NCBI GenBank assembly: GCA_949318235.1
Contig: OX439133.1
Span: 21,885,447-21,949,446 of the forward strand
Origin: Ecdyonurus torrentis
Taxonomy: Eukaryota > Arthropoda > Insecta > Ephemeroptera > Heptageniidae
Length of the DNA: 64,000 nucleotides
Reading direction: 5' to 3'
Of the stretch, positions 1 through 13,309 are shown one piece after another. A program made the position numbers and the translations under genes. The number at the start of each line of letters is the position of its first letter. The first letter of the stretch is position 1. The notes beneath the pieces were generated by a model. That model saw only the letters and a program-made list of their open reading frames with translations, had not been told where the DNA came from and ran no database searches.

Positions 1-172
1 CTTGTTTACACTTAAGACAGAGCCATTTAGGTTTCCTCCCTGGTTTATTTGGCTCTACTTTTGTCTCAAGTTTAATGCACCCATTATGTGCATAGCACAA
101 TTTGCAACCATTACATAAAATCTTCTCTTCATTCACTTGAAATCCTTTTTTACATATCACACACGACGACAT
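1..172 (-). CDS. PHD-finger protein, N-terminal part (cut by window edge)
   Basis: Reading the minus strand from an ATG at 172-170 gives 57 codons open to the window edge. The peptide begins MSSCVICKKGF and carries zinc-ligand pairs CVIC, CNGC, a YAHNGC block (His-x2-Cys) and WLCLKC. This is the C4-H-C3 order of a PHD finger, with the usual Trp just before the last Cys pair. PHD fingers bind histone tails in chromatin proteins, but the same domain also starts the ORF1 proteins of some insect non-LTR retrotransposons, so this may be a host gene or a retroelement. The last bases at the edge (AAACAAG) could be coding or the approach to a splice donor. The domain call is fairly sure; the gene identity is not. 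Confidence 0.6.
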   Translation of the reverse strand, partial: MSSCVICKKGFQVNEEKILCNGCKLCYAHNGCIKLETKVEPNKPGRKPKWLCLKCKQ

Positions 173-242
173 TTTTATTTCACTTTTTCAGCACAATATA
201 CAGTAGTATACGACGGAGCAAACACCAAACACAACCTCTCTC

Positions 243-281
243 TCCGAAGTCCACTACTTCTATTCCGAAGTCCACTACTTC
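243..281. repeat. Tandem duplication of an 18-bp unit
   Basis: The unit TCCGAAGTCCACTACTTC occurs twice, at 243-260 and 264-281, separated by 3 bp. It lies just upstream of the PHD-finger start on the minus strand, so it falls in that gene's 5' region. Confidence 0.8.
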
Positions 282-285
282 ATGT

Positions 286-1055
286 ATTATGATTTGATTT
301 CTCTATGTAAATGTAATAGTAAAGAAGAAAAAAAAAGTTGTGGTGAATTTATTTTACTTTTTACATTTGTAGGGAAGAAAATACACTTCAAATAAAGGTT
401 AGCTTATTAAAATTAAAGACAACATGTAATTATTGTGTACAAATTTTTTGGGAAAAAATAGAAATAATTTTATGAATGAAACAATATTACAATTTTGGTT
501 TTAAAATGCTGTTCAATGAATTGATTAAAAATTACAAGTAGCGTAAGTACTTTTTTTTTTTTTTTTTTTTTTTTTAATTAAGATTCTAATAATAGAAAAA
601 ATGGCAAATAAAATATCTGATAAATTTATCATTTCATGACAAAAAACATAAAAAAAGTATCAATTATTTTCTATCACACTTTTACACGAAATGTAAACTA
701 TAATAATAGTTATTAAAAATAAAATAAAATAATAATAATAATACCAACTATATGTAATTGATTAAAAAAAAAAGACGGAACAAAAGACGGAATAAGGAAT
801 AAACAGACGGAAAAAAGGAAGTATTATACAGTTGAAGTTAGGATTTAAATAATATTATTATTATTTACTTTTTTTTACCTAAAAATTGTAAACAGAGACA
901 AAAAAGTGTTAATAAAAACAAAAGTAAAAAAAGAATACTCGTTTTCTAGGAAGAGTTTGTCAAAAATTATAATAATGGAAAACACTTCTTTTTATGATAA
1001 TAAGCTATTATTCTCTCGAAAATAAAGACAAGCATTATATTTTATGACTTAATTC

Positions 1056-1091
<36 letters not shown>

Positions 1092-2346
1092 ACATATTTT
1101 TACTAAGTATGCCAAATGTATAAACACAAATTTCTGCATAATTCACAATACACAACAAAATAAAGTTTTTATATAATATGACTCATTTCAAAATGCTTTT
1201 ATAAATAAAACAAAAATATTATTTTCACTTCACATAAAATATTTTATTGGCAAATACTCATAGTATTTTTCTCTACTATACTACTAACCTAAAGAAAAAA
1301 TATGGGTCATATAAATAAATTGAAAACGGCATGGATTTATCAAAAGGAAAATTTTCTTATTTCATTGTTTAAAGAAAAAAGTGTTAAATACTTAAATGTT
1401 AGAAATAATATTTTCTTTAAATATCCGTGTAAAATACTTTTTTATGTATGTTATTATTTTTAGAGGTAAATAAATATGCATGAAAATTAAGAAATATGTT
1501 GATAAAATTAAAAAAATAATAATAATAATAATAAACTTTAGTCTAATTTATTGTTTGATTTTTTTTAGCAAAAAAGGAAATTCGATAAAAAAATAATAAT
1601 CGAAAAATTTATATTTAATTATTTATGCAATATTAATTAGTTAATTAATTACAAATAAACTAAGCGTTTTATTAAAAATTATACGATTATATAATAAAAT
1701 TAAAATATGTATCAATATTTAACACAAAACCTTTAATTTATTTTTAAAAATTAATCTGTATTTCACTCGTATTTGCTTACTCTCCATAAAATACATCTGT
1801 AAAGAATACTGTGTAAAATTTACATTGTGTAGAAATATACAATTATCCAAGTCACAGCAATATTAATTGATTTTGTGATTGAAATAGGAACTTAAAGGCT
1901 TTAAAACGCAAATTGTACATTATAGATTAAAGGTTAATTAAAATGAAGCAAATTACCAACCGACAATTACATTATATTGATAAAAAAAAATGCATTAAAA
2001 TTTGAATACTTTCGTTCGTAATGAAGTTACAGAATGAGTCTCCAGATTATTATATTTATATCTAAAATCAAATGCAGCAAATGCCATTGATTCTCAGTAA
2101 TAGTATGCGATGGCCAAACAAAAGTGTCAAAAATATTTTGAAACGATTCTCATTAAAATAAAAGATAAAATTTAAAAGCCGTATCATCTTGAAAAATAAA
2201 CTATAATATGTTGCTACATGTGACATTTTTCATTAAAAAAAATCAATATGACTATTATGTAATGCAAGCTATTGTATCAGTTATGTCCGCTAAATACACT
2301 ACTTTTATTTATTGCAGTAATTTACTTTTATTTTAACTTTTTTGAA
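286..2346. other. A+T-rich stretch, no gene seen
   Basis: No coding exon is supported here. It holds poly(T) runs near 550-576 and 1061-1087, (TAA)n near 1514-1532, and otherwise unstructured A+T-rich sequence. Confidence 0.6.
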
Positions 2347-2679
2347 TTAAAGCCATAGACCACATAAAACAAGATGTGCTTTTTAATGAATAAACAAGAA
2401 ATGGGATATTCAAAACTGATGACAATTTTTACCAGAATGTTAAAACCCACGAGATAAAATACTGTACAGTATGCAATTTGCGTAAAAATTCATGTTTATG
2501 ACGTCAGAAACATGCAAAAATTTGTATGAAAATGTTGTGCGGGTTGCATAAATCGAATTTTCTGATCACTGCTACGGGGCTACTGTTAGGTTTTGAGGCA
2601 AACATATATTATTTATGTAAATCCCATCAAGTGTTTTGTGATATAAATGCTAATGTTTTTCTCTGGTCTATTCCTTTAA
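2347..2679 (+). mobile_element. MITE family A, copy 1 (TTAA target)
   Basis: A block of about 333 bp starts TTAA-AGCCATAGACCAC and ends GGTCTATTCCTTTAA, so it has short imperfect inverted ends and TTAA on both sides. The interior carries TGACGTCA followed by GAAACATGCAAAAATT, and ends in an ATTTATGTAAATCCCATC block. Four further copies occur at 12574, 40384, 41073 and 44963. TTAA flanks suggest a piggyBac-type transposase source; there is no coding capacity. Confidence 0.8.
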
Positions 2680-3351
2680 AATAACACAAAATAAGAATAA
2701 TAAAAATTACTAACGGCAATTCATATATGACAGTACAATTTCAACTAACAAGAGCATAATATAGAATTACAGAAGAAAAAAATGTACAACTAGTAAGTAT
2801 AATATTAAATTTCCAAAAAGCAAGTTACAAGTCCTTCATGGTTCAAATATCTTTATATAGCACGCAAAGAATATCTTCTTCTTTTTCTAGATACAATTAC
2901 ATTTGCACACATGCTTGCATACATGCAATGTGTGTTGTTTTTTACTACTTTTTGTTCTAGAATGTTATTAAATTTTACTACCTACAAAAAAAAAAAAAAA
3001 AAAAAAAAAGGAACGGTCAAAGTTATAAGATTTCTTGATAAGCCGTCTAATGCAGTCATTTTTTTTTTTATATCATTTTATATATTGTGTACCAACTACC
3101 AGAACAAAAAAAGGGGGGGGTATGTTACCATGTAATGGGGTGACTGGCAAATTTTTTAAAAAAAATATTTACTCCCTATAGCTGAAGCTTATAGAAACAT
3201 GAAACAAAAACTAAATAGTAACTTTTTTTCCCCGTTTTTATATATGATGAACTTTAGTTAGGAAGTAAATAATTTTTGAAGTTTTGGACAAAGTTAACCT
3301 CACTTGACGGTACCGCATTCACGGACAAAAGCAAATACGCAATAATTATGT

Positions 3352-3541
3352 ACAGTCAACCGGGGTGACTTTGAACACGCATTTATCTCTACTTTGGGTA
3401 CTCATTTCAAAATTTTGAAACATGCCATTAAGATCAAAAACAAATTTAAACAATAGTACGATTTTTCCAATTTCTAAAATGAGGCCCCAAGACGGGGTGA
3501 TAATAGTCACCCCGGGCGATCAACGTCACCCCAGTTGACTG
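3352..3541. mobile_element. MITE with CAGTCAACCGGGGTGAC ends
   Basis: Left end CAGTCAACCGGGGTGAC is matched by the inverted right end GTCACCCCAGTTGACTG. The interior is A+T-rich with another internal GGGTGA/TCACCCC pair. Related ends occur at 19912, 20003, 20128 and 20517 within PINX1 intron 2. No clear target duplication was found for this copy. Confidence 0.65.
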
Positions 3542-4256
3542 CATAATATAGCATGCTATACATATAACTCAACGTAGCAACATTAATGCTATTATAATGT
3601 ATTATAATGTATTAAAATGATCAATGAGCATCTTATATGATATCCCAAAATATAGCAACACTACTGCATAAAATAAGCATAATAAAAAAATCATATTATG
3701 CAACATAATATTTATGTATTTTAATATGTATAGCTACACTATGCAGTATAGCATAAATGTTGCTGAATTTGAGCTAGAATAATTGTTACATATTTTCTCC
3801 TTGTAATATATAATGCGATTATAATTAAAACGATGTGAAACTTCAGAAACGTGTGACATTGCACGAGAAAAAAAAATTAACCACAAAATTTAAAACCACA
3901 CGAAAGAAACAAAAAATGTTATACAAGTTGACAAAACCTACTTGGTAGATTAAACAACTTAATTAGTTATATAGTTTGAATAGATTAAAATGTAAACAAG
4001 TTTTTATGGTCAAGACACCCAAGTTTTCATTGACCTAATAATAAAAATAATTGTCTATATCATATTAATACAAAGTTAAAATTACAGTCTATACTTGTTA
4101 CTATGTGCAGACTCTGTACCCTTTTTTTTTTTTTTTTTTATCTCTATTGCTTTGAATTTATTAGTTATATTTAATCTGGAGGTGTGGAAAAAGATTTTTT
4201 AAATTGAACTAATACTGTAAATATAATATGTAAATAGATATTTGAGATTGTATATT

Positions 4257-4525
4257 TTATAGGGTGTATCCGCATGACGTCATATTTAGTGCACTTGGAC
4301 GCCATACTGGAGTAATGAATAACATTGCTCAGCTTAGAACAAACTTTTAGTTTTTGACTATTTTCTTTGCAAAATCAGTACATGTTTAATATAATTTAAT
4401 ATATATAATACTGCATCAATACTCTCAAAAATATTGACTATAAACTGACAAAATGATCATTTTCTTATGCGACCCATGTTATTGAATAATCCAACATGGT
4501 GTTAACTTAAACATGAATGCAAAGA
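4257..4525 (+). mobile_element. MITE family B, copy 1, right end disrupted
   Basis: It starts TATAGGGTGTATCCGCA followed by TGACGTCATATTTAGTGC, then a GCCATACTGGAGTAATG block, and ends in a block resembling CCAACATGGTG. The terminal inverted TATAGGG is missing. Instead the sequence runs into the palindrome that follows. TA-flanked TATAGGGTGTAT ends suggest a Tc1/mariner-type source. Confidence 0.7.
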
Positions 4526-4549
4526 GCAAAGACCCTATGCCATGGATGG

Positions 4550-4825
4550 CCTATACCATGGATATATAAACAGGATAGGAAGCTATTGTTGAAAAGACGA
4601 TCCCTTATATAATGATGTAATTCAAATTTTCGCCGCAAAAATGCAAGAATACAAAATTACGTATAAAAGTGGCACTGTAGTCTGTGTGTGAATTTTAAAA
4701 TTCACACACAGACTACAGCGCCACTTACATTTTACATGTTGATTGTTGCGGTGAAAATTTGAACTACATCAACAAGGGTTCGTTTTTAGTATAGGGGTTT
4801 ATATATCCATGGTATAGGGCAATAA
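4550..4825. repeat. Long imperfect palindrome with near-perfect central hairpin
   Basis: The outer arms share ATATATCCATGG-type ends (CCATGGATATATAAAC on the left, GTTTATATATCCATGG on the right). The core, 4668-4725, is a 58-bp hairpin with 29-nt arms and a single mismatch. Intermediate arms also match (TTCAAATTTTCGCCGCAA against TTGCGGTGAAAATTTGAA). It looks like a fold-back or palindromic MITE. Confidence 0.75.
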
Positions 4826-4837
4826 CACAGGAGCTCA

Positions 4838-5095
4838 CGACCCTGGCCTATACCCATTGCACATCCTTGCGCTTTGTCGCCATGTTTTTGTGATATTGTC
4901 CAGCATAGGGGAAACATCGTTTTATCTCATTTGTCCTCAAAATAAAAGTTTATTTTAACTATAAGCATTTTTTTCGTGCTTTTTATGGAAAAGTCATGTT
5001 TTCCGGATGGGAAAATAGTTTAAAATTCCCTAGAATATTTTTGAGTTCAATATCAAGTTTAACGAGCTTTTTGGCAGGGCAGTGTACGCGAGGGT
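4838..5095 (+). mobile_element. Repeat family E, partial copy
   Basis: The block CATTGCACATCCTTGCGC followed by TTTGTCGCCATGTTTTTG and CCAGCATAGGGGAA repeats with small differences at 27301-27594, where both ends are present. This copy lacks the right end. Confidence 0.6.
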
Positions 5096-6081
5096 ACCAA
5101 AATGTCAAGTGTATGAATGATTTAGTCTCGTGATATTTATCCGTCTTATGGTTTTGAGTACAGAATCCAGGATCTCTTTAAGTGAGTCATGCATATCTGA
5201 GTTAAATATAATATAATACTTAATAATCATGATTCTTGATGATACAATATTATAATATTTAAGATGACTAAAAAAAAAATCATCAAACAATAGAGAATAC
5301 GTTTTATCTTATATTCTAGAAGAAAAAAAGGGAGTTGTCTTTTTCGAAAATATAAAAGAAAAAAGTCACCGTTTTTTTCTTTTGTTTATTCTTTTTGTAA
5401 CTAAAATTTAATCGTGATTTGCATATAATTATAAAATAAGAAAAAATAAATAATATAGATCCGTGTTCTTTTTAAAATCACATTTTTATTTTAAAACATT
5501 ACGGTTTTATTTTATATAGGTTTTTAATGTTGAAGCTTCAAAAGTTTCTTTTACTAAATGTTTTAAGAAAATGTTGAATGCCTCATTTGATTTAATGCAG
5601 TTTGAAATAACTGATATATATTTTTTTAAAGATTGCATTATAATTGTGTGAATTATTAGTTGTTGTTTTTTTTCCTTTTTTTATTTAAACACAGTTTTAT
5701 TATTATAATTATAATGCATAGTTCGATCAAACCAAATTCATTCAAATTCAAAACGTATTTTATTTATAGTGACGGCTTAGACACAATGGAGGTTATTGGT
5801 GAAAAGCTTGGGAAAAGTTTTAGGGACCTTAATTTTCTATTCTTTTATAGCATTGCGGAACCATGTTTTTGCAATTTTTTTTCTTCTTCTTCTTCTTTCT
5901 CCTGTACCGAGGCCGAAAAAACTTCAATTATGAAAACTACTGTATAGACACCCTTTAATTTTTTACTGATAAGAATTTTTATTGCTGATGATAACCTCTA
6001 CTTTTATTTTTTATTCCTGGTCATTAAAAACTTACTATGGTTTACTATGGTAAAGTGGTTTACTTTGGTAAAGTTTGTTAC

Positions 6082-6121
<40 letters not shown>

Positions 6122-7175
6122 TACAATATAAAAAGTTAAAAATGTAAGTTTTCTTTAAAATATATATACATGTTAAAGTATGTAATTTTGTTTCTACAAA
6201 TTTTCCAAACACACAAACAAACAAACAAAAACTTTGGGTTTTAAATAAAATGCTTAAAATAATCCGACTTCACGAGAAAAATCAAATTTTAACATCAAAC
6301 TATTTATATTTATAACTTCTACTGATAATTACAGTTCTTTAATTTATTATTACAATAAAAGGTCATTTATTTATATAAAAACATATAATTATATAAAAAG
6401 AAATTTAATTGAAATGAAATGAACATAAAAATGTTAATTTATTATATTGTTAAATAAAAAGTTTATGATATTAAATGAATTGGAGACAAATTAAGGAAAC
6501 TTTATTTTACAGTAACAATTTTTATTTTCTGTACTTCCAATATTGCACGGTTAATGTGGCCCGCCATTTATAGTTTTTTTTTTTTTTTTTTAAATATATC
6601 ATCAGGATATAATATTTTTATTTATTTATTATCAATACCGTATTGATGATAATGAGAGGACAAAACTAAAAATAAAAATAAATAAATATAACTTTTTTGT
6701 GAACATAATTTTACAGTTTTAGTTTTCTTAAAGCATGAAAATTATGTAAAGGAAATGAAATGATGATGAGTTTGTAAGTTAAGGGTATAATATTTATAAA
6801 AACAAATCTCGTATATGGATCGTATATAATTAGAGCATTACTATTATTTTGGTAACTGTTTTAAAAATGCAAATAAAAGTAAATTATCCTGCCAAACAAA
6901 AAGTCCTTTTAGTCTTTTTTTTTTTTTCTTTTTTTTTTTTTTTAATACCAAGTTGATGTTATATGAAGTTCAATAACAAAAAACTACCTATATGATTAAA
7001 GATTTTAGGGCGATATAACACCTTATAAGGAAGACAAAATAAAATTGCAATTAATGTGGCCTTTTGAACGCATAAAATGTCATTATATTCATTAATGTAT
7101 ATATAATTGAAAATTTTGGATGATGATGTCCAAACATTTTTACATATTTGGAGTTTTCTTAACGTTATTATTATT

Positions 7176-7342
<167 letters not shown>

Positions 7343-10300
7343 TTTCTGCTTTTTTGAACAATTATACTATAGTGAAAACACCGCACATATACAATAACCA
7401 GTTAACCACAAAGATAAAATTAAATTTTTAAGAGAAAATTTCTTTTTATTATCTCTTTTAGAAATAAATGCAAATATTACTGAAATAATTTTTACCTGCA
7501 TAAAAGGAAGAGTTATATGAGTGGCTGTATTTTCCAAATATTGATTAAAGAATTAATGTATAATATTTAATACGTTAATATTGTTATTTATTTTTTATTC
7601 GTCTCATGGAAAAATAAATGAGATTGATTTCGTCTATAAATTTAGCACTACAACAAATTAACATACATGTATTTATTTATTTGTACGTCAATCCATTTTT
7701 AATTGACATCTGCTTATAATTAAAAATTTTAATAAATAATTTCTTGGTAAATAGATATAATTTACAATAAATTTTAAAAAATAAAATAAAATTATTTATA
7801 CATTATTATTATTTGTACAGAAATATCAAACTTAAAGTTCATTATGTTCTGTTTTTAACTATTTAAAATAATAGAATTTGACTCATATTGTATGTACTGT
7901 ACAAGATTTTATACACAGTCTCTTATATTTACATAAATCATTTACTTACATTTACAACTTCACGTCAATCTTTCGGTAATAGGATCAGTTATTCAAAAGA
8001 GTGACTGTCACTGAATTTTAACCCCATGCATTTCATTACATCCAAAATTATTAAATAAATATAAAAATTAATTGTTTTAAAAATTTAAACTTCCTACAAT
8101 TAAAAATAAAATTTAATAATTATTAAAAAAAATATAAATTATATTATTTAAAATGATAAAAAACAATATAAAATATTTATTTATACACTAATTATTTATA
8201 GTTATAATTAAATTAATGTATTGTTATATTATAGAAAATACATCATTATAGAAATTATCATTAAAAATAATGATTTTATGAAATTTTAACAACAAAAAAA
8301 CATTATAAATATGTGAAAAATAAAATTAAGATTCACTATAACAGCATCAAGTAAAAGTAATGATCGAAACTCCGTTTTAAATGAAACCGTTTTACTTTAA
8401 TTTTTTTCTGATCGTTTTTATATGTATTGAAAAAAAAAATACACGGAAATATATAGTTGTTGAATTTTCATTGACCACCCATTATTTAAATTAAATGCAT
8501 TTTTCATGCAATCAAGTGGAGATAAAAGCCTTTAAAAAAATTCTCTCAAAACTGTTATAACTGGATTTTTTTATTATTATTGTCATTTGAAAAACATTTA
8601 AGATTCGCAAATTTCTGCAACTACGTATATTTCTTTATTAGATAAAAAGTTTATTGTAATGTTTATGCTAATTTATTATTATTATTTATAATTATAAAAT
8701 GTATGGTTAAATAGCTCATCATGTATATTATACTTATATTAGGGTAAGAATAGAGGAAAAGTGTGGCCGTTTGCAAACAGCCTGTAAATTTAAAAATTTA
8801 TATTGCAAAAAAAAAAAAAAAAAAAAAAAAAAGTTTTATGTGCACCAAAATGGACGTAACAATACAAAACATTTGCTGTTTACAACATTAAAATAATGAA
8901 CATCTAACAAGAAAGTTAAAGGAGAATCTTTGAAAGAAAGAATGTACTTTTCCTATCAGTAATGCTCTCTCTCTCTCTCTCTCTCTCTCTCGTTTACTAT
9001 TAGTTAAGTTTATAGGGAAGAATTTATTTATTTCTAAAAACCAAGACCTTTCCATTTTTTTTTTTTTAAATTATTAAAATTATTTTTGTAAAAAAATCTA
9101 ATTTATTAAAGCAACCTCTCACAAATTTTAGAGTTATTTGGTCACAAATGAATATGCCATATCATTATAGAGAGAACACCATGAACAATCATAATACATA
9201 GAAAGATACGTGATGATTTAATATTTGCAAATTATTATCATTTTTATTTAATTTTGCAGCATTCATTAAAATTTTGAAAAAAAAAAAAAACACTGGATAC
9301 CATAATAATAAAAAATCATATATTATGTAAATTATGTACGAGTTTATTATGGCAAAAAAAAAAGAAAAAGAAGAAAAAAAAAACGCGCATAATTTAGTAT
9401 GCGGTAATTGTACTACAATATAGCTTTTAACAGTTCATATTCCTCCCCCCCCCCCCCCCCCCCAACACAATCCACAAGAAAAATTATTACAAATTTCTTT
9501 TAAAAATAATAATAATAATAAACCTGAACAAAATAGAATAATCAGCCGATGACTAGTTCAGTAACCATTTAGTACACACGAATGTGATAATATATTTTAC
9601 TATAAATTCAACACGTGTTATTCTCATAAGAATGGCAATAAAAAATTAGCACCAGTTCTTGAATGGTAAAATATATTATCATCGCAATCGTGTGTAAACT
9701 TAAAATTTTACCATTAGATCTATACCTTTAATAAATACGATTTAAAAAGGTATGTCGTGGTATTAAACTTTATTAACCACGTAAAAACAACTATAAGCAA
9801 CATAAAATGAAAACCTAATTGAACTAAAAACTGTAAATTTTCAAACAATTTTAAAATGTGTCAAACGTTTAGTCCATATTTACAACAATCAAACTTTTGT
9901 AATAAAAGATTGTTCACAGCTACAATTGTTGTCAAGAAAATCTTACCAGATTTATTACTTATTCAGTTATTTTGAATTAAAAATCATTATAATTCGTTAT
10001 GCTAAAAGTATTGTCGTGTGAAAATTAGGTTTTCAATGTTAAAAACTAGGTTTAAAGTGACAACAATAATAATAACAAAAAAAAAAAGTTTTATAATAAT
10101 AATAAATTGTTGTGTTTAACAAAGCTTGAAATTTTGTCATGCGATAATGATTAAAAAATTTCATTATTGCGCTTTCAATGTCATAAAATATTTTTTTTTT
10201 TTTTTTTTTTTTTTTCACTAATCAAAATTTTAAGTTTTTTTTATGTATTTTTTTGGGAGAAATCTGAATTTCATCGGGTTTTTTTTCCGCCCAATTTAAA

Positions 10301-10447
10301 CTATATAACGTTAATTAAAGCATAGGTTTTGTTTCACGGGAAAATGGTTTATTTGAGAATATAAAATGCAGTATACTGTACATTTTCTTTCATAAAAATA
10401 TTGAATTCTATATATTGGTAGCATTTGAAAGTAACATGTATGTATTT

Positions 10448-10550
10448 AATTAGAGTTTTGCGTCAAATGAAATCTCCATCTGATCGCATTGTATGGCCGT
10501 AACTGCCGTAAGCCAATAGAATTTATTTTTTTATGAAAGAGACTGTGTTT
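10448..10550. repeat. Dispersed repeat shared with 27735-27840
   Basis: The block TTTTGCGTCAAATGAAATCT, then CCATCTGATCGC, recurs in inverted orientation at 27735-27775. An AGCCAATAGAATTT block recurs at about 27808. It is an undefined interspersed family with no coding potential. Confidence 0.55.
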
Positions 10551-11038
10551 ACAATTATACATAGTATTCCTCGAAATTATTTTTATTTTTATTATTAATA
10601 TTATTTTTTTCAACTATTCGATAAGTCTTTACCGTGGTTACAGTATATATACTTGCAAAAAAAATTAATACCGAGTAGCTTTAATGATAGTTACGTAAGA
10701 ATATGGAAATAGTAGACTTTTCTACAAATTTGCATATCGGCATAAATTTACCAAAGCATTCTCTATCTCTCGCAAACTGCCTCCATAATTATCTTGTCCT
10801 TTTAATAAATCATTAAAATTATTCTAACAATTACACATTAAATATATATTTTTTTTTAAATGAGTTTTTCCGTTGTTGCATAAATTGATCACTTTACCCG
10901 AGACCATAAATTCGCAATAATATGACAATTTTAATTTGAAAGTTTGTCTTCGAGAATAAATGCACTATATTGCATTTTATACATCCCTTCAAAATAATTA
11001 TATCATGATAATGTTGAATGAAGTGTTATCACAATACT

Positions 11039-11341
11039 ATATAGGATGTATGCACTCATGCTAAAATCGACGCCATGTTAGATACCTCAATAACAAGGGT
11101 GGCATAGGAAAATAACTTATTTTGCCAGTTTAAAACACTACGCAATATTTTTGAGAGGCATTGATGCTGTAAATATGTTGAATTAGTATTTTAAGTACGG
11201 TATGTGAGAAAAATAGCAATAACAAAAAATTAACCGATTTTCCAAAGAAAATTGCACGAAGTTTGTCCTGTGCTCAGCAATGTTATTCACTACTCTAGAA
11301 TGACCTCCAAGCGCATTATGATGCCATGCGTATACACCCAC
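11039..11341 (-). mobile_element. MITE family B, copy 2 (inverted)
   Basis: It reads TATAGGATGTATGCACTC at the left and CATGCGTATACACCC at the right, with internal CGACGCCATGTTAGAT and a Leu-poor A+T interior shared with the other family B copies. The orientation is opposite to the copy at 4257. Confidence 0.75.
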
Positions 11342-11398
11342 CCTGTGGCCTGTACGTACTCATAAACGACAGTTCCTTTAGCACACTATAACCTTTGT

Positions 11399-11812
11399 TT
11401 AAGGGGGTAGGTGACCAACTGATATCTCGCAAACTAGGACGGTTGCGAATAATAATAATAACACAAAGTAAAGAAGAAATGTTACTTAAAAATTTGTTAT
11501 GTCAATCATGTGAAAACACGATCAAATATTTAAGTTATTACACTTAATAGATAACATGTAAACGTGTAAATTTAAATTTGAGCGAGAAATTTTAGTCAAA
11601 TTAAAAACTTTTTTACAATTAAAAATATCAAAATTTTGTTTATTTTGTTTTGTTTTTTTGGTATAAAAAATCATATTTTAAATTTTTCTTGATTTCATTT
11701 AAAAATTGTAGTGCTTGTTTTATTGGAATTAAATCATGTACAAAAAAATATTGGGAAAATATAGTTCTTCTTGCAGCGATTTCCGGTCCAAGTCGGTGAC
11801 CCACCGCCTTAT
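11399..11812. mobile_element. MITE with TTAAGGGGGTAGGTGACC ends
   Basis: The left end TTAAGGGGGTAGGTGACC is matched by the inverted right end, which reads ATAAGGCGGTGGGTCACC on the minus strand. Both ends resemble family C (TTAAGGGAGTAGGGGACC) but the interior differs. The flanks are TTAA and TTAT. A short open frame on the minus strand inside it is not supported as a gene. Confidence 0.6.
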
Positions 11813-12246
11813 ATCCCATCATACAACTTAATTCCTAACAAAGTGATAGACAAAATCGTAACACAGCACAGCGCATTTATTAATTTTCATGAAGCAGATA
11901 ATAATATATAAAATTAATTTTTTTAAATATATAATTAAAATATTAAAAAAATATAATATGTTATTCATATTTAAAATATTAAATAATAATAGTATATTAT
12001 AGTTCTGTATTTTAAATAAAAATGTAAATACAGTAGTAATATTATAGCAATTAAAATAATAAATATAATAAAGTTGTGTAATAAAACAATTATGTATATC
12101 TATATAGCAATAAAATAATAACGAATAAAAATTAAAAATAGTCTTTGTGTTTAGAAATTGCTGTGGTTTTATTTTCCAGTTGTGCGAGTTTCCCAATGTA
12201 AGTAAAAATTAAATGGGACAAAAATATAAATTTACTCAAATCTTAA

Positions 12247-12312
12247 GAAAAAAAAAGAAAAGAAAAGAAAGAAAAAAAAAAAGAAAAAAAAAAAAAAGAA
12301 AAAGAAAAGAAA
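12247..12312. repeat. Purine (A/G) tract
   Basis: About 65 bp of almost pure A and G (AAAGAAAAGAAAG type) on the plus strand. It is low complexity. Confidence 0.85.
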
Positions 12313-12573
12313 GAGCTTAAAAAAAATGTATTTTCATATCTAATATTAATGAATGAATATTAATTCTATATAACTATGCACCGATCAAAATAAAATATTT
12401 AAAATGCACATTATAAAACTGTACTTAACAAAATCATAATACTTGAAGTGTAAGATTTGTTACAATAATCAGTAATCACTATTACCAGGACCACTTTAAT
12501 TACCCCTATTTATACGTATAGAAGAAGGTGCACTAAACTTGACTAATACCGTAATAATATAATGTCATTTTTA

Positions 12574-12917
12574 TTTAAAGCCATACACCACATAAAACAA
12601 CATAGTGCTTTTTAATGAATAAACACGAAAAGGGATCTTCAAAACTGATGACAATTTTTACCAGAATGTTAATGTCCCCACTATAGGGAGCGTGAAAATA
12701 CTGTAAAGTATGCAATTTGCGTATAAATTTATGTTTATGACGTCAGAAACACGCAAAAATTAGTATAAAAATGTTGTGCGGGTTGCATAAATCGAACTTT
12801 TCTGATCACTGCTACGGAGCTGCAGTTGGGTTTTGAGACAAAATAATGTTATTTATGTAAGTCCCATCAAGTGTTTTTGTGATAAGTGATTATATTTTTC
12901 TCTGGTCTATTCCTTTA
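12574..12917 (+). mobile_element. MITE family A, copy 2
   Basis: It matches the copy at 2347 along its length, including AAAGCCATACACCACATA at the start, TTATGACGTCAGAAACACG inside and CTGGTCTATTCCTTTA at the end. The flanking target is degraded to TTTA. Confidence 0.8.
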
Positions 12918-13081
12918 TTATTATTTTTATTTTATTTATTTATTTATTTTTTATTTTTTTTTTTTTTTAATAGCTTGCCATTGATTTAAGCATAGTAACT
13001 TTTCTTGTTTATTATTATCAACAATTTCTACTTATATTTTTCAGTATGTTATTTTTATAATTCATGATACAATATTTATAT

Positions 13082-13309
13082 AATGCTTCTTACCGGCCAA
13101 AAAAATTTCTAAAATTTTTTTTTGGCTTAAAACACGTTAAAGTATGCCTAGTATCCCTCATTTAAATTTTTCCAAAATCGGTGCAGTAGTTTTCTCAAAA
13201 ATCGCAAAAAACGTGTTTCACTCCATAAGCGTAATGTTAAATTAGGGGGCCCTAGCTTTTTCCCGCGCTGCCTGTGATTGGTGCGACGTCACGGCCGGTA
13301 AGAAGCATT
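13082..13309. mobile_element. MITE family D variant with AATGCTTCTTACCGGCC ends
   Basis: The 17-bp inverted ends (AATGCTTCTTACCGGCC and GGCCGGTAAGAAGCATT) are perfect. The interior (GGCTTAAAACACGTTAAAGT, CCAAAATCGG, ATCGCAAAAAACGTGTTT, CATAAGCGTAATGTTAAATT) is shared with copies at 38418 and 47984, whose ends differ. A GCGACGTCAC motif sits next to the right end. Confidence 0.8.

Noticed and set aside
5660..5947. 95-aa plus-strand frame
   Set aside because: Poly-Phe, poly-Ile and poly-Ser stretches and no splice context or family resemblance.
11640..11822. 60-aa minus-strand frame with LGPEIAARR
   Set aside because: It lies in the right end of the TTAAGGGGGTAGGTGACC MITE, so the protein-like part is transposon end sequence.
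11828..12196. 122-aa minus-strand frame
   Set aside because: Its composition is almost wholly Phe, Tyr, Ile, Asn and Leu, as expected from A+T-rich noncoding DNA.
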